A DNA stretch of 42,354 nt from Lineolata rhizophorae. Taxonomy: Eukaryota > Ascomycota > Dothideomycetes > Lineolatales > Lineolataceae. Below are positions 9,664-21,268 of this stretch, piece by piece. The notes beneath the pieces were generated by a model. That model was not told the DNA's origin and ran no database searches. It worked only from the letters and a program-made list of their open reading frames with translations. The first letter of the stretch is position 1. Every line of letters begins with the position of its first letter. Location: positions 1,309,927-1,352,280 of the forward strand of contig MU001672.1 in the NCBI GenBank assembly GCA_010093515.1, read 5' to 3'. The translations under genes and the position numbers were made by a program.

Positions 9664-12600
9664 ATGGCCTCTCCACCAGGCTCTCCTGCCGGCGGCGTAC
9701 AGCAACAGCGGCCCATGAGCGCCATGATCCGACCGAATCGAAGTTCAAGTCGAATGAGTATGAGTAGTCGGCCTGGCGGCGGAGGCAGCAGGGCGTCAGA
9801 CGAGGACGGAAAGACGGCCGTCAAAGTTGGTGCGTATATCACTAGTTCCCCGCCCCGTGTGCCGCCTTCACTCGTTCCCGTCACCTCCGCGTGGGTGGAC
9901 GGTCGCCCTCGCGCGCGCTCCACGTGCAAATGGAGCCAAAGAAAGCATAGCCCGCCACGCTCCATAGACTCAAGCTAACGCGTCGCTATTCTGCATCGCA
10001 GCCGTTCGTGTTCGACCACCTCTCCAACCCACCGATCCTGGTTATGAGCTAGTTCCGCAGCGGTTTCGTGGTTCAACATGCCAGGTCACGTCGCACACGA
10101 GCCTCGCGGTCGAGGCCGCGCAAGGCAAGAAGCTGTTCGTCTTCGACCGCGTATTCGGGCCCGAGATCGACCAGGAGGGCATTTGGGAGTATTTGAGCGA
10201 GAGCGTCAACTCGTTCGTACAGGGCTATAATGTCTCTATTCTAGCATACGGCCAGTCTGGCGCTGGCAAGTCCTACACTATGGGCACAACAGGCCCGAGG
10301 GAGCAGAACGATGATAGGATTATGGGTACGCATTTTCCCCTACAACATCGACGCCTTTGGAGCTGCTGGTTTGCTGCTCTCCTCTTTGGTTACCTAAGCG
10401 ACGAGACTTCCTAACTTCTCAAATCGGATTTGCAGGTGTCATTCCTCGAGCGGCGGCAGTGCTCTTCGAGAAGCTTACGGGACAGAACCCCCATCGTATG
10501 TCAGGTTCGGGTCTGCGTGCTCCTTCGCGTTATTCGAGCATGGGCATACCACCGCCGCAGTCGTCCTCCAAATCTAGCGGAGACAAGAGCTGGCAGATGA
10601 AGGCTACATACGTGGAGGTAAGTTCCAGAATTTCTGAGGGTGGCTTGGCGCACTCGGTGTCGCGAAAGCTGCGAGCGAAGCATTGGTCGGCGTATGGGTT
10701 ATGCTGATGCTGTTTCAGATCTACAACGAGCAACTCCGGGACCTGCTCCTCCCAGAATCAGTGCCCCAGTCCGAGCGGAGCGCCGTCAGCATTCGAGAAG
10801 ATCCGAAGGGCCGGATCCTGCTTACTGGATTGCGCCAGGTTACCATAAACTCCATCGACGACCTGCTCAATGCGCTTAATTTTGGGTCCGCCATTCGACA
10901 GACTGACGCAACGGCGGTCAATGCGAAATCTTCGCGTTCCCATGCCGTATTCAGCCTGAATCTCGTGCAGAAGAGGAGCAAATCTAGCCCGACGAGCTCG
11001 CGCGAGAAACGCTTTTCGGTGCCCCTTGAGGCTATGTCCGGATCGGAAATGTGGGTTACCGTCGACAGCAAGCTGCACTTCGTCGATCTTGCCGGCAGCG
11101 AACGACTGAAGAACACGGGCGCTCACGGCGAACGTGCGAAGGAAGGGATCTCCATCAATGCCGGTCTTGCCAGCTTGGGCAAAGTCATCTCCCAGCTGTC
11201 GTCCCGATCATCCGGGTCGCACGTGTCCTACCGCGACTCCAAGCTGACGCGCCTCCTCCAAGACTCCCTTGGCGGTAACGCCATCACCTACATGGTGGCT
11301 TGTGTCAACCCGGCAGAGTTCCATCTTAGCGAGACGTTGAACACGGTGCAATATGCGCAGCGCGCGCGCGCGATCCAGAGCAAGCCGCAGATCCAGCAGG
11401 TCAACGACGACGGCAACAAGCAGGCACTCATCGAGCGGCTACGCGCCGAGGTGCAGTTCCTGCGCGACCAGATCCGGCTGTCGGAGCGGACGGAGCGGCG
11501 CGGTAATGGCGGGGCCCCTTCGGAGCGGTCCGAGCGCCAGCACGAGCGCGAGGTCGAGCTTCAGAATCAGCTGCTCGACATCCAGGAGAACTACAATGCG
11601 CTTAGCCAGCGGCATGCCAAGCTCATCTCGGAAATCACCAAGGCGCGGGGCGAGAACGAGGCGCAGGACGGGGACACGCCCATGCTGAAGGACGCCATTG
11701 GCGAAACGGCGTTGGAGCGTTTGAAGCGGTCGAATTCCTTCGCCGAGGCGGTCGAGTCCGTCGTGTTGGAGTACGAGAAGACGATCCAATCGTTGGAGGC
11801 GTCGCTCTCGAACACGCGGACGTCGCTGTCTAACACGGAGAGCTCGCTGCTCGAAAAGGAGACCAAGATCGCCTACATGGAGACGGTGACGCAGCAGCTG
11901 CAGGCGCGCATCCAGAAGTCGATGGATCGGGAGGCGAGCAGCGAGGGCTACGTGCGCGAGCTCGAGGCGCGCGTCGACGGCGTCATGAGCGGCGAGGAGC
12001 GCAGCTCCGTCATCATCCAGGACCTGCGCAAGGAGCTGTCGCGCGTGCGCGAGAACGAGGCATCGTGCGAGGAGTACATTTCGACGCTCGAGGAGCGCCT
12101 GGCCGAGGCGGAGCAGGACCATGAGCTCATGCAGCGCGAGATCGAGCGCCTGGAGCATGTCGTCGAGCGCCAGCGCAGCATCGGCAAGCTCGACAACCTC
12201 CTCTACGAACTTGACCACATCCGCCATCCGGAGAACGGCAAGGATGGCACTGCGGCCGCCGAGGCGCAGCTTCCCAACGGCCACTCGGCGCGCAGCAGCC
12301 GCAGTGGCGACCCGTTCCGTGACACGGGGTCGACGGGCAGCCCGGAGCCGATCCCCGAGGATGCCGAGGCCGAGGCTGAGGAAGAGGAGGATAGCAAGAA
12401 GCGCGAGTCCAGCACCAATACGGCTAACACCACCGAAACGGCACCCGCCTCCGAGACGGTCGTGCCGGACGACAACTCCGAGGGCAGCGGGGAGCTCATC
12501 TCGCGGCCCGAGACGCCGGAGAAGCGGGGGGCGCTCGAGGTGGACAGCGAGCAAGCGCGCGCGACGCCGACGGAGACGCCGCAGAGCCCCGCGCAGTCCA

Positions 12601-15545
12601 AGTTCGTCGCCGACAAGCTGGAGAACGTCACGCAGGAGCTGTTCGACCTGCGCATGGAACACGAGAACACGGTGACTGAGTACGACGAGCTGGCGCGCAA
12701 GTACCAGATTGCGCTCAACACGCTGGCGGAGCTGCAGGACGCCGTGGACGAGGCGCGCCACGCGCCACGCCACGGTAGTGCGGCGAGCGCAAGCTCGGAC
12801 GCAAAGGGCACGCCCGCTTCCAGCCGCCCCGAGTCTTTTTTAGCCGAGGAGGCCGCCGTCAACGGGCACAAAGAAGACGGTCAGCGGCAGCATACCTCCT
12901 CGCGTACCTTGTCTTCGGAACTGTCCTTAGTTGGGGAGTCGCCCGATACCGCGGAGCAATCTGAAGGCACCGAGGCGCCGGCGGTGCAGAAGCAAGAAGC
13001 TGAAGAGGAGCCTGCTGCGGAGGACAGCGCACGGGAGACTTCGCCGGCGGTGCGGGTTGACGAGAAGCTCGCGCATGAGATCGAGGAGCTGAGAAAACTC
13101 CAGCTCGAGAAGGAGGCCAACATGAAGGAACTCAAGGAGAGCTACGCGGACCTGCACGAGCAGCACCAGAATACGCTCGACTACGTCGAAGAGCTCAAGG
13201 CCGAGGTGCAGAAGGCGCAGCAGATCGCGCGGTCGGCGTCACCTACCAGCACCGTCATCCGCCGCAAGTCGAGTCAGACCATCATGACGACTGACCGGGC
13301 GAACCGATCCTTCGCCAGCCTGCGCAACATCGCGCTCGAGAACTTCGAGGGCCAGCCGGACACGATCCAGAACTTCGAGCTGAACCTGAACGCGGTGATG
13401 AACGAGCTGCACGTGCGGTCGGAGCGGTGCCAGACGCTCGAGGGCGAGCTCAACGCGGTGCGCAAGGAGATGGAGAGCAAGATGACCATCATCTCGGGCC
13501 TGACGCGCGAGCGGTCCAGCCTCAAGGCGTCGAGCCCGCTCGACATCTCCGTCGTCGCCACCATGCAGGACCAGCTCAACGCCAGCGAGCAGCAGATGCG
13601 CAACATGCACGAGAGCCACGCGGCGCGCGAGACGGAGCTGCTGGCCCAGATTGAGAGCCTCAAGGCGTCCCTAGCCGAGCAGGAAGAGCAGCAGCGGGCG
13701 GCGACGGCGGCTGCGGCAGCGGCGGAGGCGGCCGAGCAGTCAAAGCCGCTGACCAATGGTGTCTCGGGCCACGCTAGCCACGCGGAGCTCGCGCAGCTGC
13801 AGAGCGAACTCGAGGGCGTCAAGGCTAAGCATGCGTCCGTGTTGGAGTCGACCCAGTCAAAGGAAAAGGACCTGCTCGACATCATCGACCAACTGAAGGG
13901 GTCGCTGCGCGAAGTCGAGGCATCGCGATCGGTGCTCATCGCCGAGCAGGAGGAGGCGGCTGAGAACGGCAGCGCGGCGGCCTCGCTCGAGCAGGAGCGC
14001 AGCAAGCATCTCGCCGAGATCGAGGCGCTCCAGGGCGAGCTCGAGGAGCACAAGGCGGTGTCGTCGGCGACGGCAACGAAGCTCGAGCAGCTGGAGCAGT
14101 CGTACAGCAACATCCTGCGCCAGGTCGAGGAGGACACGCGCCAGCGCGAGCTGACGGAGAAGGAGCTGGCGGCGCACCGCGGCCTCGTCGCCAACCTAGA
14201 GGGCCAGATTGAGGAGCACAAGGCGGTCATGTCGTCCCAGAAGACCAACCTCGAGGCGCTGCGCGAGGAGCACTCGCAGGAGCTCGAGCAGGCGACAGCC
14301 GAGGCCGCGAGGGCGCAGGCCGAGGCGAGCGAGAAGCTCGCGGCCCAGATCGAGGAGCACAAGCTGGCCACGATGGCGTTGCAGGAGCAACTCGCTCAGA
14401 CGCAGGAGGAGCACCAGCAGGCGACGGCGGCGCTGCAGGACGAGCTGACCGAGGCGCAGAACGAGATGGCCAACCTGGTGCGCCGCGTGGCGCGGGCGCT
14501 GGACGAGGATTCGGACGTCGAGGTGGACCAGCTCCAGTCGCAGATCGAGAGCCTGGTGATGACGCGCAAGACGCTGACGGAGCAGCACGAGCGCGCGGCG
14601 GCGGAGCTGCGGAGCGCGCGCGAGGAGCTCACGTCGGCCAAAGGCACGGCGGCGCAGCTCGAAGGCAAGGTGGACGAGCTCAAGACGATCAACGAGGAGA
14701 CGCTGCGCGAGCTGGAGAAGGTCAGCGAGAAGGAGAAGAAGAGCTCGCGGCTGGTGGAGGAGCTCGAGGAGCAGTTGACGTCCAACTACGACCAGCACCA
14801 GGCGACGTCGAACCGGCTGTCGGCGCTACAGTCGGAGCGCCAGTCCAAGCTAGACGAGGCGCTGGCGGCCAAGGCCGAGGTCGCCCGCGAGCTCGACGAC
14901 GCCCGCGCCCGCATCGTCGGCCTCGAGGCCCAGCTCGCCGAGACCAAGCGCGACTCCCTCCCCAAGGACTCGGACCTAGGCCGCTCCAACTCGACGACGT
15001 CGAACCTGCGCAAGAGCGCCTCGCACACGTCGCTGCCGTCGCCGCCGCCGGCCATCCCGCTGCCGCCGCTGCCGAGCAACGCGGCCAACACGGGCGCGGG
15101 AGGGGCCACCGGCGGGCAGAACGTCGGCAACGTGTCGCCCAATGCGGCGTCGTCGCCGCCGCAGTCGCGGCACCAGAGCAAGGACATTGCGCAGGCGCAA
15201 CTGGTGGAGGACCAGGAGGCGCGGATCCGGACGATCGAGAAGCACCTATTCGCGGAGAAGCAGCTGACGGCGACGCTGGAGGAGGCGCTGACGGACCTCG
15301 AGACGTCGAGCACGAAGGTCAAGACCGAGATGGAGGGCTACAAGAAGAAGTGCGCGGGGCTCGAGGACGAGCTCGCGCAGATGAAGAAGGAGAGGAACAT
15401 GCAACGGTACTCACTCCAGGCGGTGGAGGAGGAGCGCAACGCGCGCATGAGGGTCGAGGCGGAGAGGGCCCAGCTGGAGGCGAGGATGGCGATGCTGAAC
15501 TCGAGTAATAAGAAGAAGAAGAAGAGCACGTTGAACTGCTTCTGA
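9664..15545 (+). CDS. Kinesin motor protein, long coiled-coil form, kinesin-4 type
   Basis: ATP-driven microtubule motor. I model four exons: 9664-9829, 10002-10325, 10436-10617 and 10719-15545, giving 1832 residues. Introns are 172, 110 and 101 nt with GT donors and AG acceptors; the first two have CTAAC branch sites. A disordered Ser/Gly/Pro N-terminus (1-51) precedes the motor domain (about 52-445). The motor has the P-loop GQSGAGKS (139-146), switch I SSRSH (295-299) and switch II DLAGSE (347-352). It carries a Ser/Pro-rich insert before about residue 215 and another between switches I and II. The rest is Glu/Gln/Leu-rich coiled coil broken by acidic Ser/Pro linkers, ending in five Lys and a penultimate Cys. 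The N-terminal motor, the YNxSILAYGQSGAGKS segment and the length fit kinesin-4 (KIF4/KIF21-like), which acts in spindle or cytoplasmic microtubule control. The kinesin call is firm; the subfamily is an inference. Confidence 0.93.
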
Positions 15546-17998
15546 GCGGAAGCCTTTTTCGGGCCTCTCTCTCTTTTTGTTATTTTGGTTTAAGTCGCCT
15601 CACGCACCATGCTCACTCCGCCGACCGGCGCGCCGCTTTTCCTCGACTTCAACTGCTGTTTCTATTTGATGTCCTGCCTACCTGTACAGCTTCTTTCTTG
15701 GGCTTACGACGTTTTACGTTCCCTCCGCTCTTCCGACTTTTTCTTTTCGCTCGATACTACCGAATGCGCGCGCACGGCCTTCCTGATCCACATGACCTTC
15801 TCTCCGCGGGGTGTAGGAGCTTGGCTCCGACGGGGATTGAACCCGAAGTGGGATGATGGGAAGAGGGGGAGGATGAGATGGGGAAAGGGGGTGAATTGGA
15901 TTTCGAGGACGGGAAGGAGGAGGTGGTAGTGGTGGTAGTGGTAGTTTTGGGGGGCCATTGTGTCTTTTTAATCTGTACCTCCTATTGTGTTATTTCCTTG
16001 ATGAGTACACTTCTCCTTTTCTTCCCCTTTTCCATTTCCCTTCAATTCAGCACACAGAGACACGCACGGATCAGTCTATCAGTATCAATACCCTTATGTT
16101 TTTTTCTTTGTGTTCTTGATTCCAACCTTTTTGTGTTTTAAGTCCATTTTTTTTTTTTTAGTTCTTTTCCCAAGCGAGATGCAACTTGCTTTATGTCGAA
16201 CCCACCAGCCTCCCTAGGTTCCTTAACGTGTAATACCACCTGCTACTACAAAAGCCGGCCGGCCCTCATAGGAAGTGCGGTCTTAAAGCCGGAAGAGTCA
16301 AGCACGGAGATTAAGGATAAAAGTGAAAGAGGCGTGTCGTCACATGACTAGCACTACCCCGGCGACGGGAGCAAATCTGGCGCCTAGGCTTGCAGCATTG
16401 TTCTGTTGTTAGTTTTGCTTTCCGTTCGAGTTCTTGAGGAATACCCGGAAGCGTTTTCGTTTCCTTTTACGGCGGCTGCGCGCAAACGGGAACGCCAAGT
16501 TTGCCCGCTATCTGGGCTGAAGTGTCCCGGCGCGACTTGCTTTTCCAGTGCCCTTTGCTTTCCTTTGTGTGTTCGATTCCATGTGTACTAAGTATTACTG
16601 TTGCCATTGCCGCTGCCGCATGCCCTCCTGCTATTTGCTTGTTCTCCTGGTTTCTTACTTTCCCCGTCGAGTCCCGTGGCTTCCGCTCCCTTGGCGCCTG
16701 TCCTTAATCCTGAGATTCGATCCCGCGCGCTTACCGACGCTTTGGTTCCGCTGTAGCGGTGGCGCCGGCAAGCTGCCATGTGCTGCTTCGGCCTAACTGT
16801 ATTCCTTTGCTTTCTACTCACCAGGCGGCGTGGCGTGGCTTTCTTTTTGCTGACGGCGTGGTGTGGCCTCCTTCCATGTAGTAGCTCTCCGTGGGAATTG
16901 TCTTCCTGGCGGCTCTGCTTTGTCCTGCCGCTGTTTGCGCGGCTTGGCTTTGCCCCGTCGGTGCTTTTCGCGTGGTTTATGTGTCCGGTCTTGCTCTCTG
17001 TGTTGGCTTTCCTCTCCTCGTGCTGTCTGTGTTCTCTTCATACCCTCTAGTTTGGTAATCGAGCTAGGCTGATGCATTGATTGATAGAAAGAGGAGGTTT
17101 TGAAGTGAAGTCGTTGGGAGGGTGAGAGTGTGGTTTGGGCTTACGTCCGCATTTTCTTGTGCTCCTTTTCTTTTTTTGGTTGGCGATTAGTAGGATCTTT
17201 AGGGCCTTTTTTACTTTTTATGAGAGGTTTATTTCTTCGTAGAGCTTGTGCGAGTGAAAGTGATTCCGATGCGTGATGACGATAGTTGCAGGAACAAGTA
17301 GCTAATGATGAAGTGCTTTGGCATTATAATACCCAGACTGTTCCTGGAGAGGTAGGTAGCTCATACACGCTTGGGGTTCGATATTGGGTGGAATGGTAGT
17401 GTATAGTATACTAGTTCTTTATACTAAGCTTCTAGCCAATAGAATAGAAGCCGGCAAAAGCCGCATATATTTTTGCAGTATTAAGTGTCTCTACCTTTAT
17501 TCTGCTTGAAGTATAGGAGGATGGATATTATATGCTCTGCTCTTGTAATACTGCATCTAACCCGACATTGCATTCCCCATACACCATACAATCTCTAACC
17601 AACCGCATACAATACGCTACCGCGTTGCACATAAGCAGTTAACCATCATAAGTCTCTATTTAGCATAGCTGCGACAAGGGAACTGCAACAAAGGTATCCA
17701 ACTCTCGCACCACCTACACATTGGCCCACGAAATACAAACGCCACGGGAAACCCATCCTTCTCCATCCCAGAAGCACCGGACTAGGCCCGTAAAGAAAAA
17801 CCGCCAAAATGCTCGCCCACTCACCGAACGCTCGCGATACAAAGTCGTTACCGCTAAAAGGCAAGAGCACCAAAAGGGAAAGTCCAAAAGACAGGCCTCG
17901 TCGGTGACCAACCAACCAACCAGCCAACCAACCAGCCTATTTCTCTACTACTCCACTTCCCCAACTGACTTCGCGTAACCGCCCGAAGCCCCTACCTT
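15546..17998. other. Convergent intergenic region between kinesin and SCY1-like genes
   Basis: These 2.45 kb hold the 3' flanks of two converging genes. They are T-rich on the + strand just after the kinesin stop and have a GGT/AGT-type simple repeat at 15921-15945. Bases 15822-15843, read on the minus strand, look like the 3' end of a tRNA (perfect B-box GGTTCAATCCC plus a seven-base acceptor-like tail), but no tRNA body is present. The small open frames at 16400-17070 are Cys/Leu/Phe-rich readings of T-rich DNA. I see no gene. Confidence 0.55.
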
Positions 17999-20900
17999 CT
18001 ACAACAAACTCTCATACTTATCCAATCCCGTCTTCCCTCCACCACCGCCTCCCTGCTGTCCCTGCCGCTGTCCCTGCTGCTGCCCCAACCCCATCCCCAT
18101 CCCCATTCCCATCCCCTGCCCCTGCTGCTGTCCACCCCACGCCCCCATCCCCCCCATCCCAGACAACCCTCCTCCCTGCGTCTGCGTCTGCACCTGCCCA
18201 CCTTGCTGCTTCCACGCCGGCGGTGGCGCGATGCTGAACCCCGAATACGGGCTGCCCGTTCCCCCACCTCCCGCGGGCCCCACGCCGCCCAAACCGCCCA
18301 GCCCTCCTCCGCCCGCGCCTCCGCCCTGCGCCGTCACCCACGGATTGCTCCCCGCCGCAGCCATCGCGCTCCCGAACGACGGGTTCGACGCCGTGCGCTG
18401 GGGCGCGGGCGCGGGCGCCGCTGCTCCTCCGCCGGCGGCGGCGGCAGAGGCCCAGATGTCCGAGCTCGACCCGCCGGCGCCCGTCGCGGCGCCCGACCAA
18501 TTCAAGCCCGACGACGACGACGACGGGGCCGGGGTGGCCGCCATCCCGGCCGGCCTCGACGGCTGCAGCGGCATCGAGAACGTCGACGTCGCGTTCTGGG
18601 GCGCCAGCGGCTGCGAGAAGTCCGGCGTGATGGCCCGGCTCCCCATGCCCATGCCTGTTCCCGCGCCCTGGCTCCGGCCTCCCGGCAGCCCCGGCGATGG
18701 CTCCGGCGTGCTCCACGAGAAGGCCGGGGCGCCGCCGCCGCCGCCGCCGCCGCCACTGCTTGTGTTGTGCCCCTGGAAGCTGCGCGAGCCGTGCATCGCG
18801 AGGCCGCTGGTGGGCCTGGCTCCGGCGCCGGCGCCGGCGGCGTTGTTGAATGACGACGACGTAGCGCTAGGCGGGCCGGAAGAGGCATCGCCCCAGCCGG
18901 CGTCGAACGGGTCGGCGGCGGTGGCAGATGAGCGACCCAGGACGAGGGACTCGAAGGCGGCGGCGTCGTCGCCGTTGGCGGAGCCGTTGGCCGTCGATGC
19001 CGTGGGCCCGCCGAAAGACAGGAAGTCCTGCGTCGACGACGCGGCGCCGGCCGTGCCTACTAGCGGGGGGCTTGCCGCCGCGGACGAGAGCTCCTGCAGT
19101 TTGCGCGTGTGCTCGGCTTCGATCCTAGCGCCCAGTTCCTTTATGAGCGCCATGTAGGCCTGGAACTGTTGCAGGGAGAGCAAGGGTCCCAGGGCGAAGG
19201 ACCAGAGGATAGGCAGCGCGTCGGTGGCGAGGAAGTCGGCGTCAGCGATGGCGCCGACACGGCGGAAGACGGGCAAGGCCGCCATCATGACGGCCGGCTC
19301 CTTGGTGCGGATCGCCTTGAGGAGCGGCACCACCTTTTCCTGGATCGTGTACTTATCCAGTATGGCGGAGTTGGCGGCCGATTTTGCGGACGCCGCTTTA
19401 CTCGAGGTCTCGGGAGAGAGCCCGTCGAGCCCGTCGCCGGCGTCGGTGTCGGCCTCAGCAGACCCCCCGCCGCATAGCACGCGCAATGCTTCGAGACCTC
19501 TGATCTTGATGCCCATGCTGCTTGTTTTGGCAAAGACGGTAGACACAACGGGGAAGAGCTCGTTCTTGATGGTGGAGAAGTCGAGGATGGGGAGAACGAC
19601 AGGGAGAGAGCGCATAGAGGCGTCTACGAGGGAGTGGGTGGGGGATTCAAGAGCGAGGAAGAGGATTGGAAGGATTTCTGTTAGCCTGGAAGTTAGCTTT
19701 TTCTCGTTCCTCGCAATAGACTGACTAAACCCAACCCGAGGGAAATTAGACGAAGGAAAGTCGATAGGTCCCTTACCGTCCTTGAACTGCTTGCCCGAGC
19801 AATTCTCCGTAATCACACCCATGTTCTCTAACAGCACCATCAACCCTGCCTCCTTCGCACTGTCTCTCTCCGCCACAGCCTTCCCCTGAGCCCCGCCCCC
19901 TGTTCCCCCTAAAAACACCTCCCTCAGCTTCGGCACAACTCTCTCCTCGAACGCCCTCCTTCCCGACGGCATGCTAGTTACAATCTTAAACACGTTCTGC
20001 AGGATGAGCGCCAGCAGCTCCCTATCCTTGGTCTCCTCGAGCAGAGCGGGCAGGACCTTCTTCTCGAGGACCGACTTGGGGAACTGGCCGAGCACGCGCG
20101 GCAGCCCGCGCATGAACTGCGTCTTCTCGGCCGGCGTCTTGGCCGGCAGCGCGTCCAGGAAGCGGATCGTGTTGACGAGGATGTTGTCGAAGTAGCGCGC
20201 CTGCTGGAACTCGCGCGCCGAGAGGCGCTGGGCAGGGCGGCGCGTGATGAGCCGCGGCAGCAGGCCCGCCACCACCTCGCGCGGCAGCGGCCGCGCCGAC
20301 TTGAAGTTGTTGCCCTGCGTCGGGATCGTCGCCGACGAGGCGAAGACGCGCTTGTACGTCGACACCGACATGTTGGTCTCGAGCGGGCTGCGGTGCGGGC
20401 TGTTGTACAGCGCGACGATGAGGAGCCCGAGCGAGAACATGTCGGCGGCCGGGGTGAGGTTGTTGTCGAGGACGAAGTCGGGCGATGTGTAGTCGATGTT
20501 GAGCTGGACGAAGCGCGGCAGGCGGGGGTCGTAATTGAGGGCCTCGGCGAGCGAGATGGGCACGGCCGAGGTCGGCTTGGTCGAGTTCTCTGGCGGGCCC
20601 GAGAAGGCCAGGCCCGAGATCTTCCAGTCCGACTTTGCGTTGACGAAGATGGCGTCGGGGGTCAGGTTGCCGTGGACCAGGCCGGCGCTTTCGTGCAGGA
20701 ACTCGAGCCCCTTGCCGACCTGCAGCAGCCCCTTCTGGATCTCGAGCTCGTCGATCTCGAGTTCGCGCCTGCGGCGGCCACCGCGGCCATCGCCCCCGCT
20801 CCCGCCGTCCTCGACCACGTACCGCGAGGCGCGGCCGCCCCCGAGCCCGCCCCCGCCGCGCTGCTCCTGCTCGTCCTTGTCCTGCAGCAAGCCCGCCAGC

Positions 20901-21268
20901 GACACCGTCACGGGCTCCGTCGCGAACATGAGGCCGCCATTGCGCGTCTCCTCGACGGGCTCGACCAGCTCGAGGATGCTCGGGTGGCGCAGGCGTGCCA
21001 GCGAAGAGGCTTCCTTCTTGAGCTGCTCGACGACGCGCTCGTGGGCGTGCTTGAGCGCCGAGGCGCCAGACCGGCTACTCAAGCCGCCGGCTCCCGAGTG
21101 TGGGTCGAGGGATTTCTTGTCGAAGACGAAGACGGAGGCAGGCTTGCCGGTGGACTTCTTCTTGGCGTCGAAGATCTTCCAGGGCCCGGAAGTGGACGAG
21201 GGGTGCGGCGAGAGGGTGTAGTTGGAGGAGATATTGGAGGTGAAGGATTTGAGGGCGTTGGAGAACAT
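17999..21268 (-). CDS. SCY1: SCY1-family (SCYL2-like) pseudokinase
   Basis: Two exons, 21268-19777 and 19677-17999, give 1056 residues. The 99-nt intron between them has no stop in frame. Removing it restores the conserved reading KQFKD-EILPILFLALESPTHS, and the intron has a GTAAGG donor and CTAAC before its AG. The N-terminus (FSNALKSFTSNIS...NYTLS, then PWKIFDAKKKSTGKPASVFVFD) is diagnostic of the family. The kinase-like domain (about 28-350) has HGN (199-201) in place of HRD and SGL (218-220) in place of DFG, and lacks a glycine loop, so it is probably catalytically dead. A Gly-rich insert lies at 137-168. An alpha-solenoid HEAT-like region follows (about 350-690), then a long Gly/Ser/Ala/Gln-rich tail ending in GLDKYESLL. 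Relatives bind clathrin or COPI adaptors in Golgi-endosome traffic. It is divergent with the aminotransferase gene. Confidence 0.93.
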   Translation of the reverse strand: MFSNALKSFTSNISSNYTLSPHPSSTSGPWKIFDAKKKSTGKPASVFVFDKKSLDPHSGAGGLSSRSGASALKHAHERVVEQLKKEASSLARLRHPSILELVEPVEETRNGGLMFATEPVTVSLAGLLQDKDEQEQRGGGGLGGGRASRYVVEDGGSGGDGRGGRRRRELEIDELEIQKGLLQVGKGLEFLHESAGLVHGNLTPDAIFVNAKSDWKISGLAFSGPPENSTKPTSAVPISLAEALNYDPRLPRFVQLNIDYTSPDFVLDNNLTPAADMFSLGLLIVALYNSPHRSPLETNMSVSTYKRVFASSATIPTQGNNFKSARPLPREVVAGLLPRLITRRPAQRLSAREFQQARYFDNILVNTIRFLDALPAKTPAEKTQFMRGLPRVLGQFPKSVLEKKVLPALLEETKDRELLALILQNVFKIVTSMPSGRRAFEERVVPKLREVFLGGTGGGAQGKAVAERDSAKEAGLMVLLENMGVITENCSGKQFKDGKGPIDFPSSNFPRVGFSQSIARNEKKLTSRLTEILPILFLALESPTHSLVDASMRSLPVVLPILDFSTIKNELFPVVSTVFAKTSSMGIKIRGLEALRVLCGGGSAEADTDAGDGLDGLSPETSSKAASAKSAANSAILDKYTIQEKVVPLLKAIRTKEPAVMMAALPVFRRVGAIADADFLATDALPILWSFALGPLLSLQQFQAYMALIKELGARIEAEHTRKLQELSSAAASPPLVGTAGAASSTQDFLSFGGPTASTANGSANGDDAAAFESLVLGRSSATAADPFDAGWGDASSGPPSATSSSFNNAAGAGAGARPTSGLAMHGSRSFQGHNTSSGGGGGGGGAPAFSWSTPEPSPGLPGGRSQGAGTGMGMGSRAITPDFSQPLAPQNATSTFSMPLQPSRPAGMAATPAPSSSSSGLNWSGAATGAGGSSSDIWASAAAAGGGAAAPAPAPQRTASNPSFGSAMAAAGSNPWVTAQGGGAGGGGLGGLGGVGPAGGGGTGSPYSGFSIAPPPAWKQQGGQVQTQTQGGGLSGMGGMGAWGGQQQGQGMGMGMGMGLGQQQGQRQGQQGGGGGGKTGLDKYESLL

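Noticed and set aside
11439-12773. 444-codon frame antisense to the kinesin
   Set aside because: Leu/Arg-rich mirror of GC-ending coiled-coil codons; a shadow of the real gene. The same holds for the long frames antisense to the SCY1, aminotransferase and DENN genes.
16406-17077. Small Cys/Leu/Phe-rich frames after the kinesin
   Set aside because: They are readings of T-rich 3' flank on the + strand; no start context, domain or splice evidence.
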